Positions 24,121 to 31,463 of a stretch of 57,879 nt of DNA are shown piece after piece. Under the pieces are notes generated by a model that saw nothing but the letters and a program-made list of their open reading frames with translations, had not been told where the DNA came from and searched no databases. The translations under genes and the position numbers were made by a program. Location of the stretch: positions 1 to 57,879 of the forward strand of contig CAXTBC010000021.1 of NCBI GenBank assembly GCA_964242595.1, read 5' to 3'. Position 1 is the first letter of the stretch; the number at the start of each line of letters is the position of its first letter. The DNA is from BOG-908 sp964242595 (GTDB lineage: Bacteria > Pseudomonadota > Alphaproteobacteria > Acetobacterales > Acetobacteraceae).

Positions 24121-25713
24121 CTAGAGGGCTTCGGCCAATACCGGCGTGTAGTCGGGTGCTGCCATCTCGGAGCCGGCCGACCAGTGGCCGCCTAGGCCCA
24201 GGTCGTCGGCGATCAGCCGGCTGGTGATGCGGGCGGATTCGAAGATCACCGGCAGGCCGCTGCCGGGATGCGTGCCGCCGCCCACGAGGTAGACGCCGTC
24301 CAGGTCCTCGAACCGGTTGCGCGGCCGGAAGTGCAGCATCTGGTCCAGCGAGTGGGCGAGGTTGAAGGTGGCGCCCCGATGTATGGACAGGTCGTGCTCC
24401 CAGTTGTGCGGCGTAATCATCTTCTCGAACCGGATGCGGCGTTCCAGGTCCTTGACGCCGATGCGCTTGAGGCGGTCGATGGCGGTGGCGCGCAGGCGCG
24501 GCGCCTCCTTCGCCCAGTCGATCCCCTCGCCGTTGCGGTTGCCGACGGGCAGCAGCACGTACATCGTCGAGTGGCCGGGCGGCGCCAGCCCTGGGTCCGT
24601 AACGCACGCGTTCTGCACGTAGAACGAGGGCTCGGTTGGCGGGGCGCGGCCGGCCTCGATCTCGGCGATGTTGCGCCTGTAGTCGGCGCTCAAGTAGATC
24701 GTGTGATGCGCCAGCTCGTCGTCGATGCCCTCCAGCCCGAGATAGAGCATGAAGGTGGAGCAGGAGAACTTCTTGGTGGCCAGCTTGGCATCCGTCCAAC
24801 GGCGGCGCAGGCGGTCGGGCACCAGGCTCTGCATGGCGTGCGCGAAGTCGGCGTTCACCACCACGGCGTCAAACGCCTCCTCGCCAGCCTGCGTGCGCAC
24901 GCCGGTGGCGCGCCTTCCGGCAAACAGGATCTCCTGCACCGGCTCGCCCAGGCGAAAGTTCACGCCCAGATCGCCACCGACGCGCGCCAGGCTGTCCATC
25001 ACCGCGCCGCAACCGCCGCGCGGGTGGTACACGCCGAACTCGTACTCCATGAACGAGAGGATGGTGAACAGGCTCGGGCAGCGGTACGGCGACATGCCGA
25101 GGTATTTGCTCTGGAAGCTGAACGCCAGGCGGACACGGTCGTCCTTGAAGTAGGTGGCAAGATCGCTGTCCACTGTGCGCAGCGGCCGCATCAGCGGCAG
25201 CGATTTCAACATGTGCGGACGGATGAGGTCCCGCCAGCCGTGGAAGGCGGCTTCCAGCACCGGGCGGAAGGCAGCCAGCTTGGCGCGGTTGTCGGCCATG
25301 AAGCGCGGCAGGCTGGCGGCATCCTGAGGGGCGATCTTCGCGATCTCGGCAGCCATCCGGGTCGGGTCGCCGGTGGCGCGGATGTGGCCGCCGGCTTCGA
25401 AGATCAGATCGTATTGCGGATCGAGCCGGATGAGGTCGATCTCGCGATCCATCTCGCGGCCGCAGGCGGCGAAGATGTCGTTCAGCACGCGGGGGTAGAG
25501 AAAGAAGGTGGGCCCCATGTCGAAGCGGAAGCGACCCTGGCTTGGCCCAGACGGGCCGGAGCCGATCGGCGCTGTAGCTTCTATGGTGGCAGAGCGACCG
25601 CCAACGCGCTGAGCCTTTTCGAAGACGGTGACGTCCGCCCCGGCGCGGGCCAGCAGCATGGCGGACGACAGGCCGCCCGGACCGGCGCCGATGATGGCGA
25701 TGCGACGACTCAA
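24121..25713 (-). CDS. CrtI/CrtN/CrtP-family carotenoid desaturase or oxidase (2)
   Basis: A 530-residue FAD enzyme starting directly with the nucleotide-binding motif (RIAIIGAGPGGLSSAMLLA, residues 4-22). RFDMGPTFFLYPRVLNDIF follows and the C-terminal flavin signature is VYLVGGGTHPGSGLPVIFES. A short insertion near residues 48-60 (TAPIGSGPSGPSQGR) is unlike its neighbour. It is the first gene of the carotenoid operon and probably the diapophytoene/squalene-type desaturase or the terminal oxidase; the family alone does not decide. The two CrtI-family genes are only distantly similar, so they are not a recent duplication. No squalene synthase genes (hpnCDE) are in the window and must lie elsewhere. 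Confidence 0.88.
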   Translation of the reverse strand: MSRRIAIIGAGPGGLSSAMLLARAGADVTVFEKAQRVGGRSATIEATAPIGSGPSGPSQGRFRFDMGPTFFLYPRVLNDIFAACGREMDREIDLIRLDPQYDLIFEAGGHIRATGDPTRMAAEIAKIAPQDAASLPRFMADNRAKLAAFRPVLEAAFHGWRDLIRPHMLKSLPLMRPLRTVDSDLATYFKDDRVRLAFSFQSKYLGMSPYRCPSLFTILSFMEYEFGVYHPRGGCGAVMDSLARVGGDLGVNFRLGEPVQEILFAGRRATGVRTQAGEEAFDAVVVNADFAHAMQSLVPDRLRRRWTDAKLATKKFSCSTFMLYLGLEGIDDELAHHTIYLSADYRRNIAEIEAGRAPPTEPSFYVQNACVTDPGLAPPGHSTMYVLLPVGNRNGEGIDWAKEAPRLRATAIDRLKRIGVKDLERRIRFEKMITPHNWEHDLSIHRGATFNLAHSLDQMLHFRPRNRFEDLDGVYLVGGGTHPGSGLPVIFESARITSRLIADDLGLGGHWSAGSEMAAPDYTPVLAEAL

Positions 25714-25885
25714 CGTGCGGCGCCCTGGAAAAGCAGGATCATCAACGCGCTAGGGCAAAAGGCGGGCATGCAACCATGGTTCCTGTCCTGACCGGACTGC
25801 TACTTAGGGGCGATCCGGGGCTTGTCACGGTTCCTTCCGACAGCGTGACCGGCCTGGCCGGTCACATGCCGTCCAGGACCGCAGG

Positions 25886-27838
25886 ATGACGCAAGCCGTG
25901 GTGTGCGAGGCGGTTCCCGCGTGCGGCGCGGACGAGGCGTTTTCCCTCGCTCTGCCGCAAGGTGCCGCCGGGCAATGGTGCAGCCTTGCGGTAGCCTTGC
26001 CCGCTTGCGCCACTTGGTGGGCGAAGGTGGAGGCCACCGACCTCGCGCGCGGCCAGGTGGTGCGCTCCGCCTTCCTCGGCCGCAGGCGCGGGCAGCGGCG
26101 GAGCCTGCTAATGCACGTGCCCTTCCAGGCGACGCAGCTTGTCCTGACCCTGTTGCATGCAGGCGGGACTTCGGCCGGGAACGGCGCGCCTGGCATGACG
26201 TTGCGCGTGCTCGGGCGGCGGCAGGCGGCGCTCCGCCTCGTGCTGGCAGGCTGGCGCAAGCTGCCGGCTTGCCTGCGCGGCGGCCCGTCGGGCCTGGCCG
26301 GGCGGATCAGGGTGGAGCTGGGCCAGGCACCGGCCCGTGCCGGCGAGGCGCCGCCCTACGCCGACTGGGTCCGCCGCTACGATGCCTGGGGCGCGGCCGA
26401 GCGCGCGGCCCTGACGCAGGCGACATCCGGCCCCTGCCGCATCGAGGTGCTGGTGCTGGGCAGGGCGGCCCAGGGGGAGTTTGGCCACAGACTCTCGGCC
26501 GAGTCGCTGGCTCGGCAATGGCGGCCGCCCGACCGGGTCAGCCACGCGGCGGCGTGCGACGGCTTCGCGCGCCTGCCAGGCGCCTGGCTGCTCGTGCTGC
26601 GCGCGGGCGACGTGCTGGCCGACCAGGCGCTCGCCTGCTTTGCGCTGGCCGCCCAGGCCGCACCGGACGCGCCCGGCTTCTACGCCGATGTCGACCGGCT
26701 GGAGGCGGGCCGCCGCGCCGCGCCGCTGTTCAAGCCGCAATCCGACCCGTGGCTGCGGCGTGGCCCTTTGCTAAGCCAGGGCGCGTGCCTGCTGCACCCC
26801 GACGCGCCGCTCGCCGACGGCGCCAACCCGCTGGGCGTGTTGCCGGGTGAGCCGTGCCGCATCCCGTTCATCCTGACCCACGCTGCCCGCGTCGCGCCTG
26901 CGGCCGCTTCGGCCGCCGCCCCGGTGTTGGCAGCAAGCCAGCCGCACGTCAGCATCGTCGTCGCAACCTCCGGCCGCGCGCCGCACGTGCTGCCCTGCCT
27001 GCGCGGCGTGCTCGCCACCACCGCCTATACGCGGTTCGACGTCACCCTGGCCGTCTCCCGTGTGTATCCCGAGGACAAGGTCCAGCGCCGCGTGCTGGCC
27101 GCGGCAGCCGCGCTGGAACGGGTCCGGGTGCTCGATTTCGGCATGGACGGCTTCAACTACGCCGCGGTGAACAACGCGGCCGTGCGCGCGACAGGCGGCG
27201 ACCTGCTGCTGCTGCTCAACGACGACGTGACGCCGATCCGGCCGGACTGGCTGGCGCGCATGGTGGCACCCACGCTCGGTGACGGCGCCGTGGTAGCCGA
27301 CATGGTGGGCGCCCGGCTGCTCTACGCGCACGGCCACGTGCAGCATGCCGGCGTGATCATGGGCTTGGCGCATCTCTGCGAGCACGCCTTCCGCCTGGCG
27401 GCGCGCGACGATGCCGGACCTTACGGCCTGGCGCTGGCCGAGCGGCAGGTCTCGGCCGTCACCGGCGCCTGCATGCTGGTCCGGCGCAGCCTGTGGGAGG
27501 CGCTGGGCGGCATGGATGAGGGTTTCACCGTGGCACTGAACGACGTCGATGTGTGTTTGCGTGCCGGCGCGCGCGGCGCACGCGTGGTGCTGGCGGCCGA
27601 CGCAGCATTATTCCATTACGAAGGAAGATCGCTCGGCCGCCACTACCAGGGCGCACGCGCCAGGCTAGAAATATTGGAAGTGCAACGATTACGTGCGCGT
27701 TGGCAATCTCTGATTGCAGACGATCCTTTCTACAACCCACAGGCGTCATTGGAGCCGGGACGCGAGTTCCAACCGGCTTTTCCTCCGCGCCTGACACCAC
27801 TTAGCTGGATCGGCCACAGGAATGCAGCCCTGCGCTGA
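25886..27838 (+). CDS. Large GT2 glycosyltransferase with N-terminal extension
   Basis: A 650-residue cytoplasmic protein without obvious membrane helices. The C-terminal half is a GT-A family 2 domain from about residue 350: VSIVVATSGRAPHVLPCLRG, the nucleotide-sugar region LLLLLNDDVTPIRPDWLARM, SAVTGACMLVRRSLWEALGG, and the acceptor-side acidic site in LNDVDVCLR. The N-terminal 350 residues have no clear family; they include a degenerate GT-A-like region (YADVDRLEAGRRAAPLFKPQ), as in two-domain O-antigen or glycan transferases. It is a monocistronic gene divergent from the carotenoid operon. The product is probably an extracellular or O-antigen-type glycan; the sugar is unknown. Confidence 0.82.
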   Translation: MTQAVVCEAVPACGADEAFSLALPQGAAGQWCSLAVALPACATWWAKVEATDLARGQVVRSAFLGRRRGQRRSLLMHVPFQATQLVLTLLHAGGTSAGNGAPGMTLRVLGRRQAALRLVLAGWRKLPACLRGGPSGLAGRIRVELGQAPARAGEAPPYADWVRRYDAWGAAERAALTQATSGPCRIEVLVLGRAAQGEFGHRLSAESLARQWRPPDRVSHAAACDGFARLPGAWLLVLRAGDVLADQALACFALAAQAAPDAPGFYADVDRLEAGRRAAPLFKPQSDPWLRRGPLLSQGACLLHPDAPLADGANPLGVLPGEPCRIPFILTHAARVAPAAASAAAPVLAASQPHVSIVVATSGRAPHVLPCLRGVLATTAYTRFDVTLAVSRVYPEDKVQRRVLAAAAALERVRVLDFGMDGFNYAAVNNAAVRATGGDLLLLLNDDVTPIRPDWLARMVAPTLGDGAVVADMVGARLLYAHGHVQHAGVIMGLAHLCEHAFRLAARDDAGPYGLALAERQVSAVTGACMLVRRSLWEALGGMDEGFTVALNDVDVCLRAGARGARVVLAADAALFHYEGRSLGRHYQGARARLEILEVQRLRARWQSLIADDPFYNPQASLEPGREFQPAFPPRLTPLSWIGHRNAALR

Positions 27839-28077
27839 CGATTTTGCAAGCTGCACTGTTGCGCCAGAGTGCAAAAACAGTTATTGCAGCACACGGAAGG
27901 TTGATGCTTCCAGAGTCGCATGGTGGGGACGGGCGTGTTTCAGGGCGGTAGTTGTCTACCCACCCGCCATCCCGTTAAGTGCGCATCAGGATCGCCAGGC
28001 TTTCAGCACGTAACCGGTCGTAACCACACCAGCGTCCGCGCGGCGCAGCACAACGACGAGAAGGACACAGCACTACC

Positions 28078-28347
28078 ATGAGCAAGGCTTTCATCGCGGG
28101 GATCATCCAGGAAAGCACCGAATGCACCGGCGTGGCCGCGAACGCGGCTGCCGGCGTGCTGATCGACTCCATCGTCAAGCAGCTGAAGAAGGACGGCGGC
28201 TTCACGCTACCCTCGTTCGGCACGTTCACGGTGCGCAAGACCAAGGCGCGCAAGGCGATGAACCCGCGCACCGGCGAGCCGGTGAAGGTGAAGGCCGGCA
28301 AGACGGTACGTTTCAAGGCCAGCCCGAACTTGAAGAAAGCCGTCTGA
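28078..28347 (+). CDS. HU family DNA-binding protein
   Basis: An 89-residue protein of standard HU length. It has the helix pair at the start, the beta-arm region FTLPSFGTFTVRKTKARKAM followed by NPRTGEPVKV with the DNA-intercalating Pro in RNPxTGE form, and KTVRFKASPNLKKAV at the end. It bends and compacts DNA as a dimer in the nucleoid. It could be HU or an IHF-like subunit; the sequence does not decide. The 239-base upstream gap probably holds its promoter; no specific box is clear. A family-1 half element follows about 90 bases after the stop. Confidence 0.95.
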   Translation: MSKAFIAGIIQESTECTGVAANAAAGVLIDSIVKQLKKDGGFTLPSFGTFTVRKTKARKAMNPRTGEPVKVKAGKTVRFKASPNLKKAV

Positions 28348-28436
28348 CTGAGCGGCCGGACGAACGCAAGACGTCGTCCGGCCACTTGACTGCAAGTTCA
28401 TATGCAAGTGTTGCCGGATGGAACGCAACATCCGGA

Positions 28437-28480
28437 CAAAAGCTTTTTGCTTCTTTTTCTCGAAAAAGAAGGCCTTCCTA
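28437..28480. repeat. Family-1 half element (A arm)
   Basis: A right-type A arm (AAAAGCTTTTTG, CTTCTTTTTCTCG, AAAAAGAAGGCC) between the HU gene and the MBL-fold gene. It ends about 28 bases before the GTG start of the latter, and it is in frame with it, but a ribosome site (GGAGA) after the repeat marks the real start. Confidence 0.82.
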
Positions 28481-28507
28481 GCTGTTAGCCGATTGGAGAC
28501 ACAACTC

Positions 28508-29146
28508 GTGGCAGGACTGAAAATCTCGATAGTCCCCGTCACGCCCATCCAGCAGAATTGCACCCTGATCACCGACCAGGCGAGCGGCCAGACGGCGGTG
28601 GTCGATCCTGGCGGCGACGTGCCGCGCATCGTGGCCGCGTTGCAGGCCGGCAAACTTACTGCCTCGGCCATCTGGCTGACCCACGGACACCTGGACCACG
28701 CAGGCGGGGCTGCAGAACTGGCGGAACTCCTGGGCGTGCAGATCATCGGGCCGGACAGGCGCGACCAGATGCTGCTCGGCAACATCGTGCGCCAGGGTGA
28801 AGCCTACGGGATCACCGGTTTGCGTAACTGCACGCCGGACCGCTACCTGACGGAGGGCGAGACTGTTTCGCTCGGCACTCACAGCTTCGACGTGCTTCAC
28901 TGCCCGGGACACACGCCGGGGCACGTGGTGTTCGTCAACGCTAAAGCACGGTTTGCGCAAGTCGGCGACGTGTTGTTCCAGGGCTCCGTCGGGCGGACGG
29001 ATTTCCCTTACGGAGACCACGCCGCGCTAATCGCGTCTATCAAGGACAAGCTGTTGCCCTTGGGTGACGACTTGGCGTTCGTGTGCGGGCATGGGCCAGC
29101 TTCGACGATCGGAGCTGAACGAATGGGCAATCCGTTTCTGCAGTAA
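28508..29146 (+). CDS. MBL-fold metallo-hydrolase (glyoxalase II-like, YcbL type)
   Basis: A 212-residue protein. The metallo-beta-lactamase motif THGHLDHAGG gives the zinc ligands (HxHxDH), with further His in HCPGHTPGHVVF and an Asp in QVGDVLFQGSVGRTDFPYGD; CGHGPASTIG is the last ligand region. This set and length fit the YcbL-like subgroup of glyoxalase II-type hydrolases, which act on thioesters such as S-lactoylglutathione. The start is the GTG at 28508 with GGAGA nine bases upstream. It is transcribed alone and ends 77 bases before the convergent small gene at 29224. Confidence 0.9.
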   Translation: MAGLKISIVPVTPIQQNCTLITDQASGQTAVVDPGGDVPRIVAALQAGKLTASAIWLTHGHLDHAGGAAELAELLGVQIIGPDRRDQMLLGNIVRQGEAYGITGLRNCTPDRYLTEGETVSLGTHSFDVLHCPGHTPGHVVFVNAKARFAQVGDVLFQGSVGRTDFPYGDHAALIASIKDKLLPLGDDLAFVCGHGPASTIGAERMGNPFLQ

Positions 29147-29149
29147 AAA

Positions 29150-29190
29150 GCGGTTCTCTTTTTAAAAAAGAACCTGAAACTCTTGCTGAA
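29150..29190. repeat. Family-1 half element, degenerate B arm
   Basis: GGTTCTCTTTTT, AAAAAAGAACC and GAAACTCTTGC starting a few bases after the MBL-fold stop codon. The stem is intact but shorter; the spacer and second arm are missing. Confidence 0.65.
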
Positions 29191-29223
29191 CTGTTGCGCG
29201 TCTGGTGAGTAACCGCGCGTGGG

Positions 29224-29442
29224 TTAGCGCAGGCCTTGTCCATCTGCTGGTTTTATGATTCCGGGTTCGTTGGCCTGGGCGTCCAGGAGTTCCGTGCGGC
29301 GAAACATCCAGTCCTCGGCTTCCTGCAGCGTGGCGAACTCGCCTTGCTCGTTGTCCATGGTCGTTTCGCCGACACCGCTGACGGTATAGCGGCCGTTGGC
29401 CAAGGCCACGATCTGCAGCATGACGGATTGCGAGGTGTCCAC
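29224..29442 (-). CDS. Small hypothetical protein
   Basis: A 72-residue soluble protein, not recognised. It reads MDTSQSVMLQIVALANGRYT at the start, then a pattern of two short strands and a helix (FATLQEAEDWMFRRTELLDA), and a polar tail. The GTG start at 29442 is preceded by AAGGAG at six bases, good support that it is translated. It lies 73 bases downstream of pdxJ on the same strand and may be co-transcribed with it. No function is assigned. Confidence 0.65.
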   Translation of the reverse strand: MDTSQSVMLQIVALANGRYTVSGVGETTMDNEQGEFATLQEAEDWMFRRTELLDAQANEPGIIKPADGQGLR

Positions 29443-29514
29443 GGCGTGCTCCTTGGGCTGTCTTCTGCAGGCCAGAACACGCGTGGATGGAGGCGGTTGC
29501 GGGCTGGCAGCGCG

Positions 29515-30219
29515 TCAGGCCGCAGCAATCAGCCCGCGCATCTGCCGCACCGCGCCGGCCAGGCCCTGGGTGATGGCGGCGCCAATAAGGAAGTGGCCGA
29601 CATTGAGTTCGGCTACCTGCGGCAGGGCGGCGATAGGGCCAACGTTGTCGTAGGTAAGCCCATGGCCGGCGTGGCATTCCAGGCCCAGGCGTGCGGCCAG
29701 GTCGGCGCCGGCGGCCAGCCGCTCCAGCTCGCCCAAGCGGCCTAGCGCGTAGGCGCCTGTGTGCAGCTCCACCACGGGCGCGCCCAGCGCAGCGGCGGCT
29801 TCCAGTTGCGCCGGGTCGGGATCGATAAACAGAGACACGCGGATGCCGGCCGCCTTCAGGCTGTCGATGATCGGGCGCAGCGTGGCGTGCTGGCCGGCGG
29901 CGTCCAGCCCGCCCTCGGTGGTCACCTCGCGGCGGTGTTCGGGCACGATGCAGGCGGCGTGCGGCCTGTGCTTCGTGGCGATGGCCAGCATCTCGGCCGT
30001 GGCGGCCATCTCCAGGTTGATGGGCGCGGACAGCGCCTCGCAGAAGCGGGCCAGGTCGTGGTCGTGAATGTGGCGGCGATCCTCCCGCAGGTGCAGCGTA
30101 ATGCCGTCGGCGCCCGCTTCCAGCGCGATCTGCGCGGCCTGCAGCGGATCGGGGAAGCTACCGCCACGGGCGTTGCGCAGCGTTGCCACGTGGTCGATGT
30201 TGACGCCTAGGCGGGGCAT
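29515..30219 (-). CDS. pdxJ: Pyridoxine 5'-phosphate synthase
   Basis: A 234-residue TIM-barrel protein of normal length. It begins MPRLGVNIDHVATLRNARGG, the PdxJ signature, and has GADGITLHLREDRRHIHDHD, the catalytic-site region, and LGLECHAGHGLTYDN and VAELNVGHFLIGAA, the phosphate-binding loops. It condenses 1-deoxy-D-xylulose 5-phosphate with 3-amino-2-oxopropyl phosphate to make pyridoxine 5'-phosphate. Start ATG 30219 with AAGGAG four to five bases upstream. The partner enzyme gene pdxA lies directly upstream on the same strand, separated by a family-1 element, so the two steps of vitamin B6 synthesis are neighbours. Confidence 0.97.
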   Translation of the reverse strand: MPRLGVNIDHVATLRNARGGSFPDPLQAAQIALEAGADGITLHLREDRRHIHDHDLARFCEALSAPINLEMAATAEMLAIATKHRPHAACIVPEHRREVTTEGGLDAAGQHATLRPIIDSLKAAGIRVSLFIDPDPAQLEAAAALGAPVVELHTGAYALGRLGELERLAAGADLAARLGLECHAGHGLTYDNVGPIAALPQVAELNVGHFLIGAAITQGLAGAVRQMRGLIAAA

Positions 30220-30235
30220 GGGGGCTCCTTTCGAA

Positions 30236-30382
30236 AGAAGGCAAGCAGTTCTTTTTTGAAAAAAAGAACCAAAAAACTTTTGCTCCGTCGGGTGCGCGTT
30301 GTTGAGGCGTGGTGTTTCAGCCGTCCGCGACAGCGCATGTAAAAGCTTTTTGCTTCTTTTTCTCGAAAAAGAAGGCCTTGCT
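30236..30382. repeat. Family-1 palindromic element, complete, reverse order (B arm, then A arm)
   Basis: The left arm is B type (GTTC / GAAC), the right arm A type (CTTC / GAAG with CGAG-type loop). The spacer is longer than usual, with CTCCGTCGGGTGCG at the left and CCGCGACAGCG at the right. It lies between pdxJ and pdxA; the pdxA stop is five bases after the right arm. Confidence 0.85.
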
Positions 30383-30386
30383 TACT

Positions 30387-31331
30387 TCAACAGCAACCCG
30401 CCCGCGCCCGGCTGATGACATCCGCAAGCCTCAACGCCGCTATCAGGCTCTGCGGGTTCGCCCTGTCCTGGCCTGCAATGTCGAACGCGGTGCCATGGTC
30501 CGGCGAGGTGCGCACGATCGGCAGGCCGAGCGTCACGTTCACGCCGCCGTTCATGTCCAGCGTCTTGAGCGGGATCAGCGCCTGGTCGTGGTACATGCAG
30601 ATGGCCGCGTCGTAGGTCCGGCGGGCAGCCTCGGTGAACATTGTGTCGGGCGGGTAGGGGCCGGTGGCGTGGATGCCTTCCGCGCGCAACGTGTCGATGG
30701 CGGGCTGGATCAGGGTGATTTCCTCGGTGCCCATGCGGCCCTGCTCGCCGGCATGCGGGTTGAGGCCAGCGATGGCGAGGCGCGGGACGGCGATGCCGAA
30801 ATCGGTGACGAGCGCCGCGTGGGTGGTGCGCCCGGCGGCCACGATGGCGTGGGTGGTGAGCGTGGCCAAGGCGGTGCGCAAGGAGACGTGGATGGTCACG
30901 GGCACCACGCGCAGGCCGGGGCAGGCCAGCATCATCACCTCGCGGCCTGGCACGCCGGTGAGGTGCGCCAGGAACTCCGTGTGGCCGGGATGCGGGAAGC
31001 CGGCCGCCATCAACACGGATTTGGCGATGGGGTTGGTGACCACGGCGCTCGCCTGGCCGGACCGTGCGAGCGCCACCGCGCGCTCGATGCTGGCGATGGT
31101 GGCCGGCGCGTTGGCCGGGTTTGGCTGGCCGGGGATGGCGGGGGCGGCCAGCCGGATCGGCGTGACCGGGATGCCGTCGGCGAAGTCGTCGGCGAGCGGC
31201 GCGTGGAGAGCGATCCAGGCGGGATCGGCCAGCAGGGTGAAGGCGGGGCCGGTGTGGCGCAGGGCTTGCCAGGCTTTGGCGGTGATTTCGGCGCTGATGC
31301 TGGCGGGGTCGCCGGAAGTTAGAGCGAGCAT
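30387..31331 (-). CDS. pdxA: 4-hydroxythreonine-4-phosphate dehydrogenase
   Basis: A 314-residue protein. MLALTSGDPASISAEITAKA is the N-terminal signature. HPGHTEFLAHLTG holds a metal-binding His, AGLNPHAGEQGRMGTEE the second metal and substrate site, and YDAAICMYHDQALIPLKTLD and TSPDHGTAFDIAGQ the last conserved blocks. It oxidises 4-phosphohydroxy-L-threonine to the unstable ketone that PdxJ uses. The ATG at 31331 follows the family-1 element: the purine run AAGAAGG at the edge of its A arm lies eight bases before the start codon and is the only ribosome-site candidate. The upstream in-frame sequence is the repeat itself, so it is not protein. Confidence 0.95.
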   Translation of the reverse strand: MLALTSGDPASISAEITAKAWQALRHTGPAFTLLADPAWIALHAPLADDFADGIPVTPIRLAAPAIPGQPNPANAPATIASIERAVALARSGQASAVVTNPIAKSVLMAAGFPHPGHTEFLAHLTGVPGREVMMLACPGLRVVPVTIHVSLRTALATLTTHAIVAAGRTTHAALVTDFGIAVPRLAIAGLNPHAGEQGRMGTEEITLIQPAIDTLRAEGIHATGPYPPDTMFTEAARRTYDAAICMYHDQALIPLKTLDMNGGVNVTLGLPIVRTSPDHGTAFDIAGQDRANPQSLIAALRLADVISRARAGCC

Positions 31332-31333
31332 AG

Positions 31334-31462
31334 GCAAGGCCTTCTTTTTTGAAAAAAAGAAGCAAAAAACTTTTGACTCCGCTGTCGCGCCTCTGCCCTG
31401 AACCACCCGACAGGGAGCAGAAGTTTTTTGGTTCTTTTTTTCAAAAAAAGAACTCTTCCTTG
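31334..31462. repeat. Family-1 palindromic element, complete (A arm, then B arm)
   Basis: A arm on the left, B arm on the right, with a 44-base spacer at 31375-31418. That spacer is the reverse complement of the spacer at 44928-44971 except for one base. It sits between lpdA (stop 31464) and pdxA (start 31331). Confidence 0.9.
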
Positions 31463-31463
31463 C

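Noticed and set aside
27839..28077. Possible small gene between the GT2 and HU genes
   Set aside because: Short frames only, with no ribosome site or domain; taken as the HU promoter region.
30332..31406. N-terminal extension of pdxA through the repeat
   Set aside because: The extension (FCFFFSKKK-like) is the translated repeat, also seen before unrelated genes. PdxA begins at MLALTSGDP.
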